Assembly: GCA_014896355.1 (NCBI GenBank)
Contig: JADBKO010000004.1
Coordinates: 1-64,000 of the forward strand
From: Bacillota bacterium
GTDB lineage: Bacteria; Bacillota; UBA5301; Bu52
Direction: 5' to 3'
Length of the DNA stretch: 64,000 nt
Shown: positions 25,978 through 33,560 of the stretch, piece after piece
How positions within the stretch are numbered: the stretch's first letter is position 1
Layout of the letters: the number at the start of each line of letters is the position of its first letter
Program-made: the position numbers and the translations under genes
The notes under the pieces: model-generated
What the model was told of the DNA's origin: nothing
Databases searched by the model: none
Seen by the model: only the letters and a program-made list of their open reading frames with translations

Positions 25978-26457
25978 CTACGCCAGCCGAACCTCTTCGA
26001 TCTTATACTCGATCTTGCCGTCCGGAACGGAGACCTGCACCACATCCCCCACATGGTGGCCCAGCAGTGCCTGGCCCACCGGAGATTCATTGGAGATCTT
26101 CTGCTCTGCCAGATTCGCTTCGGCGGAGCTGACCAGGGTGAATTCCAAGACCTCGCTGTTGCCCAGGTCCCGAATCTTCACCCGGGAGCCCAGGGTCACC
26201 TTATCCTTGGAAACATCGCTGCTATCCATCACCCGCGCATTGCGCAGCATCTTCTCCAGGGTGAGGATTCTCCCCTCGATGAACGCCTGCTCGTTCTTGG
26301 CGTCGTCGTATTCGGAATTCTCGCTGATATCGCCGAATTCCAGCGCCTGCTTGATGCGCTCCGCCACTTCCCGCCGGCGCACGGTTTTGAGCTCTTCCAG
26401 CTCCTGCTCTAACTTTTGCAGGCCTTCCTGAGTAAGGATGATCTCTTTCTCTGCCAT
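25978..26457 (-). CDS. greA: Transcription elongation factor GreA
   Basis: 159 aa. Rescues backtracked RNA polymerase by stimulating transcript cleavage. N-terminal coiled coil with acidic tip ('[22 protein letters not shown]') and a C-terminal FKBP-like domain ('[22 protein letters not shown]', '[20 protein letters not shown]'). ATG 26457 with GAGGG upstream; the ORF-track extension to 26553 runs through the leader hairpin. A perfect-consensus promoter lies ~120 bp upstream, leaving a ~113-nt structured leader. Confidence 0.97.
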   Translation of the reverse strand: MAEKEIILTQEGLQKLEQELEELKTVRRREVAERIKQALEFGDISENSEYDDAKNEQAFIEGRILTLEKMLRNARVMDSSDVSKDKVTLGSRVKIRDLGNSEVLEFTLVSSAEANLAEQKISNESPVGQALLGHHVGDVVQVSVPDGKIEYKIEEVRLA

Positions 26458-26514
26458 CCCGTTGCCCTCTTTCTGGCCGGTCTTCCGCACGTTGCGATAT
26501 TCGGCATCATAACC

Positions 26515-26550
26515 AAAGCACTGCCGCCTTTTGCAGGGCGGCAGTGCTTT
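26515..26550 (-). promoter_or_regulatory. 14-bp hairpin in the greA leader (possible attenuator)
   Basis: Perfect stem AAAGCACTGCCGCC/GGCGGCAGTGCTTT with an 8-nt loop, ~20 nt downstream of the inferred transcription start and ~58 nt before the greA ATG. Terminal U residues are paired in the stem, and a weak GGTTATG follows. It may terminate prematurely or stabilise the leader. Confidence 0.7.
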
Positions 26551-26576
26551 CACTAGCCTTCTGGTGGCATTGTCCT

Positions 26577-26605
26577 ATTATAGACTCCGGCTCGGGACGT
26601 GTCAA
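26577..26605 (-). promoter_or_regulatory. Consensus sigma-A promoter of greA-lysS
   Basis: TTGACA (26605-26600), 17-bp spacer, TATAAT (26582-26577): all 12 consensus positions and ideal spacing, the strongest promoter I found in the window. It sits just after the stop of the acyl-ACP-reductase-like gene. Confidence 0.92.
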
Positions 26606-26640
26606 TGCGAACAAAAGTTCGTGAAACAGAAGCCTCCTCT

Positions 26641-27816
26641 TCATGACGTGCCTTCCGGCACCGGCAGAGGCTGGCGCTTCCGGGCAGTATTGGCGGCATC
26701 GGACGCGAGATCCTCCGCCTTCCCCTGCAGCGGAGCGGGTGCCTGCGAGGCGAACCCTGCCAGGCGCCGTACCCGCTCGAAAGTCTCGTCGCTGACGGGA
26801 CGTTCGAAGCTGCGCAGGCCGGCCAGCTGAAACCCATGGCGGCGGGCCAGTTCACTGATCTCCTGAATCCGCTCCAGATCCAACACCCGGCCCAGGCTGA
26901 AGTTTTCGTAGCGCCCCTCCAGAGCCAGGATCATGGTTTCCGCCATGCAGGCATAGGAGGTGCGGGGCGGAAAGCCAAAGTCCAAGTGGAAATCCACGTC
27001 GCCGGGGACCTGCACCACGCCGCCCTCGAAGACCAGGACGTCCGGGCGGGCCGCGGCCACCTGCACGGACACGTCCCGGGGGCGGGCCACGTCGCAGACG
27101 ATGGCGCCCCGCTTCAGGTCCTCGGGTTGGATCACGGCGTCCACGGCGCTGGTCACGGCCACCACCACATCCGCCCTGGAGAGGGCGCTGCGGATGTCCG
27201 TGGAGACCTCCACGCTGCCGGGGCCGTCCTTTAGGACCCGTTCCGCCGCCTCCTCCAGTTTGGCCAGCCGGCGGCCCACCAACGTCAGGCGGCTCACCTG
27301 CGGCGCCAAGAGCCGGGAGGCAGCCAGGCCCACCGAGCCGGTGGCGCCCAGGACCGCCGCCTGGCAACCCTTCAGGTCCACACCGAGGCGCCGGGCGGCC
27401 AGCTCGATGCCTTGAATGGCCGTGGCCACGGTATAGGAATTTCCGGTGGTCACCGCAATATCCACCGCTTTGGCCACGCTGACCCCCGCGTCCCCCACTA
27501 CGGAGGTGAAAGCCCCCAGGCCTACGATGCGGGCGCCCAGCTGTTGAGCGCGCCGGGCAGCGGCGATGATCTTGGCCATGACTACCGGCTCCGGCAAGCT
27601 CACCATCTGGTGGGCAGTCAGCGGGCAGCCCACAAACCAGCCTTCCGCCTCCTTCCCGGTTCGGGAGCGGATGCCGGTGATATGGGACGCCGTAACCGGA
27701 GGCAGGAAACGCAGAGCCGGTTCCACCCACGCTCCGGGAAGGCGGCGCGTGATCTTGAACTTACGCGCTACGTCCTCCACAGACAGTGGGTGGATAATGA
27801 AAGCGAAATTCTCCAA
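26641..27816 (-). CDS. Acyl-ACP reductase-like dehydrogenase (COG5322)
   Basis: 391 aa. Rossmann motif 'AAVLGATGSVGLAASRLL' (~155-172), then 'LTLVGRRLAKLEE', and near residue 290 'SYACMAETMILALEGRYENFSLGR'. The last segment aligns by eye with the region around the catalytic cysteine of cyanobacterial acyl-ACP reductase (AAR), which reduces fatty acyl-ACP to aldehyde with NADPH through an acyl-enzyme. The family is often called predicted amino acid or shikimate dehydrogenase. TTG 27816 with GGAGGG upstream. Last gene of an operator-controlled trio with a dehydrogenase-like protein and an HTH regulator. No aldehyde-deformylating oxygenase is visible. Family call fairly firm; substrate inferred. 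Confidence 0.75.
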   Translation of the reverse strand: MENFAFIIHPLSVEDVARKFKITRRLPGAWVEPALRFLPPVTASHITGIRSRTGKEAEGWFVGCPLTAHQMVSLPEPVVMAKIIAAARRAQQLGARIVGLGAFTSVVGDAGVSVAKAVDIAVTTGNSYTVATAIQGIELAARRLGVDLKGCQAAVLGATGSVGLAASRLLAPQVSRLTLVGRRLAKLEEAAERVLKDGPGSVEVSTDIRSALSRADVVVAVTSAVDAVIQPEDLKRGAIVCDVARPRDVSVQVAAARPDVLVFEGGVVQVPGDVDFHLDFGFPPRTSYACMAETMILALEGRYENFSLGRVLDLERIQEISELARRHGFQLAGLRSFERPVSDETFERVRRLAGFASQAPAPLQGKAEDLASDAANTARKRQPLPVPEGTS

Positions 27817-27911
27817 TCTTCTCTTCTCCCTCCGTTTGAGTCAACGCCGAATGGCCGCGGCACCGCCTGCATCAGGCTATGGCGCCGGTAGGAGCGGCAC
27901 CCGCCATCGTG

Positions 27912-28883
27912 TCAGGCTTCGGCGGCGAACGCCGGCGCCGGGTTCAGGATCTCTTGCCGGGGCCGGAAACCCAGTTGGTCCAGCAGCCGGTCATACTCTT
28001 GGGGCCTGAGAGAGCCGTGGCCACCCGCTGCGGCCACCAGCAGGGCCTCCATGACGTTGGTGCCGAACGATCGCCCCTCCAGCTCCGGCGTGGTGGTGAT
28101 CAACTGCCAGACTCCCCGCCGTTTCAGGTCCGCCACGTCCTCCTGGGTCACGGTGTTGGTGAGAATGATCTTTCCGGGCAGTTCCAACGGCGCGTAGCGG
28201 CGGATGTAATGGAAATCGCCGGCGATGATATCCGCCTCCTGGAACACCCGGGGAAACTTGGGCGTAACGATCTCCTGAGACTGGCCTGTGGGATAGAGGT
28301 ACTTGAACGGCAACTGCACCAGCAGAGGCATCAGAACAGCCGCTGCCGCCCGCAGCGTTCCCAGGCTGCGGATGGGGATGGGCACGCCCACCCCGAACAT
28401 GAGATCGCCGAAGGTGACCCGGCAGCCGTGTTCTACCAGGGCTTCACTGAGGCCGAAGCGGTCCACTCCCACCACCACCAGGGCCTTGAGCCGGCGGAAG
28501 TCCATGCCCTGCCGGGCCAAATGATGGACGACACGGCGCTCCAGGGTGTCTTTCAAACCGGATCCATCCACGATAGGGCTGATCCGGGCCGCCCTGGCCA
28601 TGCGCTTGGCTTCGCGGATCACATAGCGCCGGCCCCCTGCCACCAGGTAGAGGTCGATCCCCCCCATGCCGAATGCCGCCACCTGGCCGTCCAGCTGCCG
28701 GATGAGCTCCACGGCCTTGTCCATGCTGCCGTCGGTGCCGATGCGCTCCACGCGGAAATGCTGTCCCAAAAGCTCCAGGTCCACAGTGTGGTTGCGGCGG
28801 GACGATCCGATGCTGACGCTGACCACTCGTTTCACATCCCGGCTGCCTTCCGCGCCGGAATGCAGGTCATCCCCTGCGGACAT
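27912..28883 (-). CDS. Conserved protein, often named quinate 5-dehydrogenase-like; function unknown
   Basis: About 323 aa from ATG 28883 (GAGGGGG at 9 nt); the ORF-track ATG at 28889 and a GTG at 28835 are alternatives. It begins 'VSVSIGSSRRNHTVDLELLG'. There are glycine-rich segments ('AAFGMGGIDLYLVAGGRRYVI', 'VVVGVDRFGLSEALVEHG', 'VTFGDLMFGVGVP') that suggest alpha/beta folds. No classical shikimate/quinate dehydrogenase active-site lysine motif could be identified, so the common name should not be trusted. It lies between the HTH regulator and the acyl-ACP-reductase-like gene on one transcript. Confidence 0.6.
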   Translation of the reverse strand: MSAGDDLHSGAEGSRDVKRVVSVSIGSSRRNHTVDLELLGQHFRVERIGTDGSMDKAVELIRQLDGQVAAFGMGGIDLYLVAGGRRYVIREAKRMARAARISPIVDGSGLKDTLERRVVHHLARQGMDFRRLKALVVVGVDRFGLSEALVEHGCRVTFGDLMFGVGVPIPIRSLGTLRAAAAVLMPLLVQLPFKYLYPTGQSQEIVTPKFPRVFQEADIIAGDFHYIRRYAPLELPGKIILTNTVTQEDVADLKRRGVWQLITTTPELEGRSFGTNVMEALLVAAAGGHGSLRPQEYDRLLDQLGFRPRQEILNPAPAFAAEA

Positions 28884-28950
28884 GCGCAAATGCCCCCTCT
28901 ATTTAGAGTCCAGGCCGGCTTCAGCCGCCGCCGGCCCGCAATCCGGGTAT

Positions 28951-29526
28951 TCACGGCCGTCGCTGTGCGGGATCCTCGCTGCGCCCGGACCTCGCTGAAC
29001 CTTTCAGCGCCCGCAGAACTTGGCGCAACTCCTCCGGGTCCAGCGTGCGATCGCCGTGGATGGGTGAAGCCCCGAGGTTGATCCCCACGACCTCCATATC
29101 CCTGCCTACCAGGGCGTCGGCCAAGCGCAGGCGCAGGTCCGACCCAATCATCACCAGCGCGTCAAATTGGTGCAGGTAGGCGATGAGCCGGAGGATCTCG
29201 TTGAGGACCTCCATGCTGCTTTTCTCCTGGACCCAGCGCCACCGCTCCTCGTCGGTCATGAGCAAGGTGAACTCTACCCCCTCCTCCCGGCAGACCCGTT
29301 GGAGCTGCGCAGTGTTGCCAAGGGGGAAGCCGATCACGGCCAGCCTCTGGCCCCGCCGGATCTCCCCCAGGGACTCCAGGCGGGAGACAAAGGTCCGGTC
29401 CACGCCGGCGGCTTGCGCCGCCTCCTGTTGGGATAGCCCTTGGGCCCGGGCGTTGAGAATGCGGTCGATGGCTTGGTCGATCTTGGCCCGGCTGAGGAGC
29501 TTGTCACCCACGCGGATGAATTCCAA
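28951..29526 (-). CDS. HTH transcriptional regulator of the acyl-reductase-like cluster
   Basis: 191 aa. N-terminal helix-turn-helix ('GLSQQEAAQAAGVDRTFVSRLESLGEI') followed by an alpha/beta domain ('RLAVIGFPLGNTAQLQRVC', 'FDALVMIGSDLRLRLADALVGRDMEVVGINLG') that may bind a ligand. TTG 29526 with AAAGGGG upstream. It is the promoter-proximal gene, and a perfect inverted repeat lies at the start of its transcript, so autoregulation is likely (inference). I do not recognise a characterised family. Confidence 0.75.
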   Translation of the reverse strand: MEFIRVGDKLLSRAKIDQAIDRILNARAQGLSQQEAAQAAGVDRTFVSRLESLGEIRRGQRLAVIGFPLGNTAQLQRVCREEGVEFTLLMTDEERWRWVQEKSSMEVLNEILRLIAYLHQFDALVMIGSDLRLRLADALVGRDMEVVGINLGASPIHGDRTLDPEELRQVLRALKGSARSGRSEDPAQRRP

Positions 29527-29558
29527 GCGGCCTGGCCCCTTTCGCAGGCATCCAGAAG

Positions 29559-29582
29559 TATGTGCACATTCTTGTGCACATA
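29559..29582. promoter_or_regulatory. Operator: perfect 10-bp inverted repeat TATGTGCACA-N4-TGTGCACATA
   Basis: Two arms of TATGTGCACA/TGTGCACATA separated by TTCT; each arm also contains the 8-bp self-palindrome TGTGCACA. It begins 3 bp downstream of the -10 element, covering the expected transcription start, the classic position for repression. Confidence 0.85.
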
Positions 29583-29585
29583 TTC

Positions 29586-29614
29586 ATTCTAGCACGAGGG
29601 GCCGGTCTAGGCAA
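29586..29614 (-). promoter_or_regulatory. Promoter of the HTH/acyl-reductase-like cluster
   Basis: Minus-strand TTGCCT (29614-29609), 17-bp spacer, TAGAAT (29591-29586). The -35 overlaps the dusB stop codon. Directly followed by the inverted-repeat operator. Confidence 0.75.
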
Positions 29615-30614
29615 GATCAGATAGGAGAGAACGAAGCAGAGCCTCCAGGTCGGGATAGGTGGCAATCTGGTTGATTTGCTGGCGGATACGGGCGGCACCG
29701 GGCAGCCCCTTCAGGTACCAGGCCAGATGCTTGCGCATCTCCGGAACCGCCACGCGTTCCCCCTTTTGGGCCACGGCCAGGCGCAGGTGGCGCAGGGCCA
29801 CGGAGAGCCGTTCCTGGGCGGACACGGGCGGCAACAGGGAGCCCGTACGGAGAAAGTGCTGGACCTCCCGGAAAATCCAGGGCGCCCCCAGCGCCCCGCG
29901 GCCGATCATGATGCCGTCGCAGCCCGTTTGTTGCCACATGGTCAGGGCATCTTCGGGGGTGGCTACGTCGCCGTTGCCGATGACCGGGATCTGCAGGCGC
30001 TCTTTGACCCGCCGGATCAGACTCCAATCCGAATGGCCGCCGTAAAACTGGGAGCGCGTGCGGGGATGCAGGGTGATGGCTGCCACACCGGCATCCTGCA
30101 GGCGCTGGGCCAGATCCACGGCGGTGTCGGGTGCAGATTGGTCCCACCCGGAGCGCATCTTCACCGTCACCGGCGCATGCACCGCCCGCACCACCGCCGC
30201 AGCCACCGCCACGGCGCGGGCAGGGTCCTTCAAAAGCGCTGCCCCGTCCCCGTTGGCCACCACCTTGGGTGCAGGACAGCCCATGTTGATGTCCAAAAGG
30301 TCCGGACGCCACCGCTTCTCCACTCTGGCCGCAGCCTGCGCCATCACGTCCGGCTCGGAGCCGAAAAGCTGCACCGCAATGGGCCGCACCGCGTCGCTGA
30401 ACTCCAGCATCTCCTCCGTGTGGCGATTTCCGTAACACAAGGCCCGGGAGCTGACCATCTCCGTGAAAACCAAACCGCACCCGTAATCCTTGGCGATGAT
30501 GCGGAAGGCTTCGTCGCTGACCCCCGCCATGGGCGCCAGGCAAAGGGGGGGATCCACTCGTACCGAGCCGATGGCCAGGGGCTGCCAGAGTTGCGGGGCA
30601 GGGCTTTGCGGCAA
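29607..30614 (-). CDS. dusB: tRNA-dihydrouridine synthase (DusB type)
   Basis: 335 aa FMN TIM-barrel enzyme reducing uridines in the tRNA D-loop. Signatures: 'APMAGVSDEAFR' (FMN), 'DINMGCPAPKVV' (catalytic Cys), 'KMRSGWD', 'LHPRTRSQFYGGHSDW', 'VIGNGDVATPEDA', 'GCDGIMIGRGALGAPW' and a C-terminal helical domain. TTG 30614 with GGGAG at 9 nt. It overlaps the promoter of the downstream HTH gene. Confidence 0.94.
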   Translation of the reverse strand: MPQSPAPQLWQPLAIGSVRVDPPLCLAPMAGVSDEAFRIIAKDYGCGLVFTEMVSSRALCYGNRHTEEMLEFSDAVRPIAVQLFGSEPDVMAQAAARVEKRWRPDLLDINMGCPAPKVVANGDGAALLKDPARAVAVAAAVVRAVHAPVTVKMRSGWDQSAPDTAVDLAQRLQDAGVAAITLHPRTRSQFYGGHSDWSLIRRVKERLQIPVIGNGDVATPEDALTMWQQTGCDGIMIGRGALGAPWIFREVQHFLRTGSLLPPVSAQERLSVALRHLRLAVAQKGERVAVPEMRKHLAWYLKGLPGAARIRQQINQIATYPDLEALLRSLLSDLA

Positions 30615-30680
30615 GCGTTTTCACTCCCTTTCGCATAAAAAGAGCGCAAGCAGCGCGCCGGGAAGAAACGATCCTTGATA

Positions 30681-30710
30681 AAACAAACAGAGCCCTGCGG
30701 CTCTGTTTGC
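30681..30710 (-). terminator. Intrinsic terminator after rpmE
   Basis: Minus-strand stem CAAACAGAGCC/GGCTCTGTTTG with a GCAG loop, followed by TTTTATC. A good Rho-independent terminator 64 bp past the rpmE stop, isolating it from dusB. Confidence 0.88.
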
Positions 30711-30773
30711 CAATGGTCTCGTGTATTCTGCGCCGACACCGAACAGAACCCGCCATTGCCGGGCTGCCCGGAC

Positions 30774-30974
30774 TCACTTCAAGCCGTGCTTGCTCCGGAA
30801 CCGCTCCACCCGGCCACCGGTATCCACCAGGCGCTGCTGGCCGGTGAAGAACGGGTGGCACTTGGAACAAACATCGACCCGGAGGGCCTTTTTGGTGGAG
30901 CCTGTGGTAAAGGTGTTGCCGCAGGCACACGTGACAGTGGCCTGGTAATATTCCGGATGAATACCCTTCTTCAT
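30774..30974 (-). CDS. rpmE: 50S ribosomal protein L31
   Basis: 66 aa from ATG 30974 (AAAGGA upstream). '[22 protein letters not shown]' and '[12 protein letters not shown]' identify L31. All four zinc-ligand cysteines (16, 18, 36, 39) are present, so this is the zinc-binding form. The ORF-track extension to 31007 is upstream of the ribosome-binding site. It has its own promoter and terminator, a single-gene unit. Confidence 0.97.
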   Translation of the reverse strand: MKKGIHPEYYQATVTCACGNTFTTGSTKKALRVDVCSKCHPFFTGQQRLVDTGGRVERFRSKHGLK

Positions 30975-31015
30975 AGCAGCCAAATCCTTTCGTGGCACCT
31001 GATTCACGGTCTTTA

Positions 31016-31044
31016 ACTATACCACAGGCCAGCCGGGCCCGCAA
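31016..31044 (-). promoter_or_regulatory. Promoter of rpmE
   Basis: TTGCGG (31044-31039), 17-bp spacer, TATAGT (31021-31016), ~42 bp before the L31 start. Lies just after the radical SAM gene stop. Confidence 0.7.
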
Positions 31045-31066
31045 TAGGCGGGGTGCGGGGGGACGA

Positions 31067-32404
31067 TCATTCCGGCGGGGTGAAGCTTCCCCATCCCACC
31101 TGGGGAAACGCCTGGCGCAGGCGGCGCCACCACTCCGGCAAACCCATGGGTGCCCCGAAGCCCGGCCGCTCCTGACCCCGGTCAGCCGCGGAGCCGGGGG
31201 CCTCCCCGGTGCTGCCACCCCCCAACAGGATCTCTTCCAGAAGCGCCGGGTCCATATTCAACGGACGCAGCTGGATGAGATCCACCGGTGCAGCTTCCAG
31301 GAAATCCTGCAGCGCAGCCAGTTCCTCCGGCGTATCCGTGAGGCCGGGATACACCAGGAGATTCAACGAGGTCCGGGCTCCTTCGCTCTTGGCTGCCCGC
31401 AGCGACTGGAGCACGGAATCCAGGGTGTAGCCATGGGGGCGGTAGTAGGCCGAGAACACCGCCGGACGGGCACTGAACAGGCTCACCCGGACGCTGCCCA
31501 GGCCGGCGGCAGCCAAGCGCCGGATGGCCTCCGGACGGCTGCCGTTGGTGTTCATGTTGATCAGCCCCCGGCGGGTGGCCCGCCGCCACTGGCGGATGGC
31601 TGCTTCGGCCAATTCCGCCTGCATCGATGGCTCGCCCTCACAGCCCTGGCCAAAACTGACCATGGCCTTGGGCGCAGCCTGCAGGTGCGCCAGCCCCACC
31701 TCCACCACCTCATCTAGGGTGGGACGGAACGCCAAGCGGTCCTGAGCCGCAGGAAAAACCCCGTCCGGCTGGGCGGACAGGCACCCCCGGCAGCGGGCGT
31801 TGCAGGCGGCGGAAATGGGGATTCCGGCTTCCCAGCGCCGGTAAAAGAGGTTTTGCGCCGTGAAGCAACCATACTCCAGGGCGCAGCGGGAAAGGTGCTT
31901 CACCAGCCGGTTGCCGGGAGACTCCTCCAGACGCTGGGATACTACGCGGGGCAGGTCCGGCCCGTTGAAATGCTTGGGATCCCAGAGGCCCGGCTCCTCC
32001 ACCGGCATGGCTGCAGCCCAGAGCTGTGGCTCCTGCCCTGGCCCCGGCGGCTCGCTGGCTGCCACGGCCGTGTAGCCATAGAGCGGCAGAGCGGCGGCGC
32101 GCCGGCCCTGTTCGTAGGCAGGCAGCAGCGTGCGCAGAAACCCCGTCGGCAGAATGGCGGACACCGCCGTGCCCTCGGCCACCGCCACCCGGCCGCGCCG
32201 GTCCAGACCCAAAGGCTGGCGTCCCGGCAGGGACAAGAGAGTGCTGCCGGCGGGCAAAGGGATGGCGTTCTCAGGCGTGAGTTCCCACAGTTCACCGCGG
32301 CTGCGTCCCACCGCCCGCAAAGGCGTCCAGTGCAAGCGCCCGTCGGCGCCCGTGACCACCGAATACAGCCTCGGAACATGATTTGGAGACACTCGTGGCG
32401 TCAT
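31067..32404 (-). CDS. Radical SAM protein of unknown function
   Basis: 445 aa from ATG 32404; the ORF-track extension to 32740 lies in the M23 gene. The radical SAM CxxxCxxC motif is 'CNARCRGC' around residue 210, and TIM-barrel strands follow ('KAMVSFGQGCEGEPSM', 'INMNTNGSRPEAIRRLAAAGLGSVRVSLFSARP', 'TSLNLLVYPGLTD'). The ~200-residue N-terminal region is beta-rich and unassigned ('PRLYSVVTGADGRLHWTPLRAVGR'). No SPASM-type C-terminal cysteine cluster. The 'GQGCEGEP' motif is typical of the GGEP motif that contacts SAM. 13 bp downstream of the M23/LysM gene, so co-transcribed. Substrate unknown. Confidence 0.85.
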   Translation of the reverse strand: MTPRVSPNHVPRLYSVVTGADGRLHWTPLRAVGRSRGELWELTPENAIPLPAGSTLLSLPGRQPLGLDRRGRVAVAEGTAVSAILPTGFLRTLLPAYEQGRRAAALPLYGYTAVAASEPPGPGQEPQLWAAAMPVEEPGLWDPKHFNGPDLPRVVSQRLEESPGNRLVKHLSRCALEYGCFTAQNLFYRRWEAGIPISAACNARCRGCLSAQPDGVFPAAQDRLAFRPTLDEVVEVGLAHLQAAPKAMVSFGQGCEGEPSMQAELAEAAIRQWRRATRRGLINMNTNGSRPEAIRRLAAAGLGSVRVSLFSARPAVFSAYYRPHGYTLDSVLQSLRAAKSEGARTSLNLLVYPGLTDTPEELAALQDFLEAAPVDLIQLRPLNMDPALLEEILLGGGSTGEAPGSAADRGQERPGFGAPMGLPEWWRRLRQAFPQVGWGSFTPPE

Positions 32405-32417
32405 GCGTTTGTCCCGT

Positions 32418-33560
32418 TCACCGCACAAACTGTCTCGGGTTCGCGGGCTGGCCGTCCTTCCAGATTTCGAAGTGCAGATGGGGGCCGGTGGCGTTGCCAG
32501 ACATGCCGCTATAGGCGATGATCTGGCCTGCCTCCACCCACTGACCCGCCTGCACAGTGAGGCGGGAGTTATGTGCGTAGCGGGTTTCCAGGCCTCCCGG
32601 ATGCCGGATGCGGACCCAAAGGCCATAGGCGCCATACGCGCCCGCCTCTTCCACACGCCCGGCGGCGGCAGCCCGAACCGGCGAGCCGCTGCCGATGGCG
32701 ATATCCACGCCCTCATGGGAGCGGCCCCAGCGCCAGCCAAAGCCCGAGGTTACGTTGCGGCTGGCCACGGGCCAGAGAAGATACCTGCCCCCGCGGGAAG
32801 CCACACCGCCCCTCTGGGAGGGGGGTGGGCCCAGGGGCTTCGCCCCCGGCAAAAGAAGCAGCGTGCCGATGGGAACATGGTCTGGGTCGTTCAACCCGTT
32901 GGCCGCCACTACCCGTTGCTGGGCCACCCCGTAGCGCCGGCAAATGGCCCACAGGCTGTCTCCGGGCTGTACCCGGTACAAAACCCCGTCTTCTGCAGGG
33001 ACCTGGAGCTTCTGCCCGGGAAAGATGGCATCGGCGTCCGCCAGATGGTTGGCCCACACCAGGGTGTCGGTCTTCAGGCCCCAACGGCGCGCCAGAACCG
33101 TCAGATTATCGCCGGCCTGCACCACATAGGAGCGGACCACGGGCCGGCCCGGCGAAGTCTTGGCGCCGGCGGGGGCAGCTTGTCCGGACGTAGGTTGCGG
33201 TCCGGGCCGCGTAACCGCCTGCTTACCGGGCTCCGGCGCAACCTGCGGCGTCTTCCCTGCCGCGGCCTGTCCTTGGCCTGTGGCCTGCGAAGCCCCGGGC
33301 TCTCTAGTCCCCACAGATGGCTGGGCAGAAGGCCGGGGGTTCACAGCCCCGGCTTTCCCCTTGTTGGAGGCCGCAGGGCTCACCTGCGCCCCCCGGCCTC
33401 CCAGACGCGGCTCCACGGCAGTAAAGCCCACCACCAGCAGCGTGACGAAAAACGCTGCCGCCAGCACCCGCACGGGCCAGCGGCCTTCGGCCTTCCCCTT
33501 GTCTGCGTCCCGAAGGCTGCGGGATGCCCCCGGCTCCGGCGAGCCATCAGGCGTACCCAT
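32418..33560 (-). CDS. Membrane-anchored M23 peptidase with two LysM domains
   Basis: 380 aa. A single N-terminal transmembrane segment ('[20 protein letters not shown]') is followed by a ~90-residue Pro/Gly/Ala/Gln linker, LysM 1 ('[19 protein letters not shown]'), LysM 2 ('[19 protein letters not shown]') and an M23 domain with intact zinc motifs 'SHEGVDIA' and 'GPHLHFE'. It probably cleaves peptidoglycan at the cell surface or during spore morphogenesis (inference). Its start overlaps the rho stop by 14 bp, so it is in the rho transcript. Confidence 0.9.
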   Translation of the reverse strand: MGTPDGSPEPGASRSLRDADKGKAEGRWPVRVLAAAFFVTLLVVGFTAVEPRLGGRGAQVSPAASNKGKAGAVNPRPSAQPSVGTREPGASQATGQGQAAAGKTPQVAPEPGKQAVTRPGPQPTSGQAAPAGAKTSPGRPVVRSYVVQAGDNLTVLARRWGLKTDTLVWANHLADADAIFPGQKLQVPAEDGVLYRVQPGDSLWAICRRYGVAQQRVVAANGLNDPDHVPIGTLLLLPGAKPLGPPPSQRGGVASRGGRYLLWPVASRNVTSGFGWRWGRSHEGVDIAIGSGSPVRAAAAGRVEEAGAYGAYGLWVRIRHPGGLETRYAHNSRLTVQAGQWVEAGQIIAYSGMSGNATGPHLHFEIWKDGQPANPRQFVR

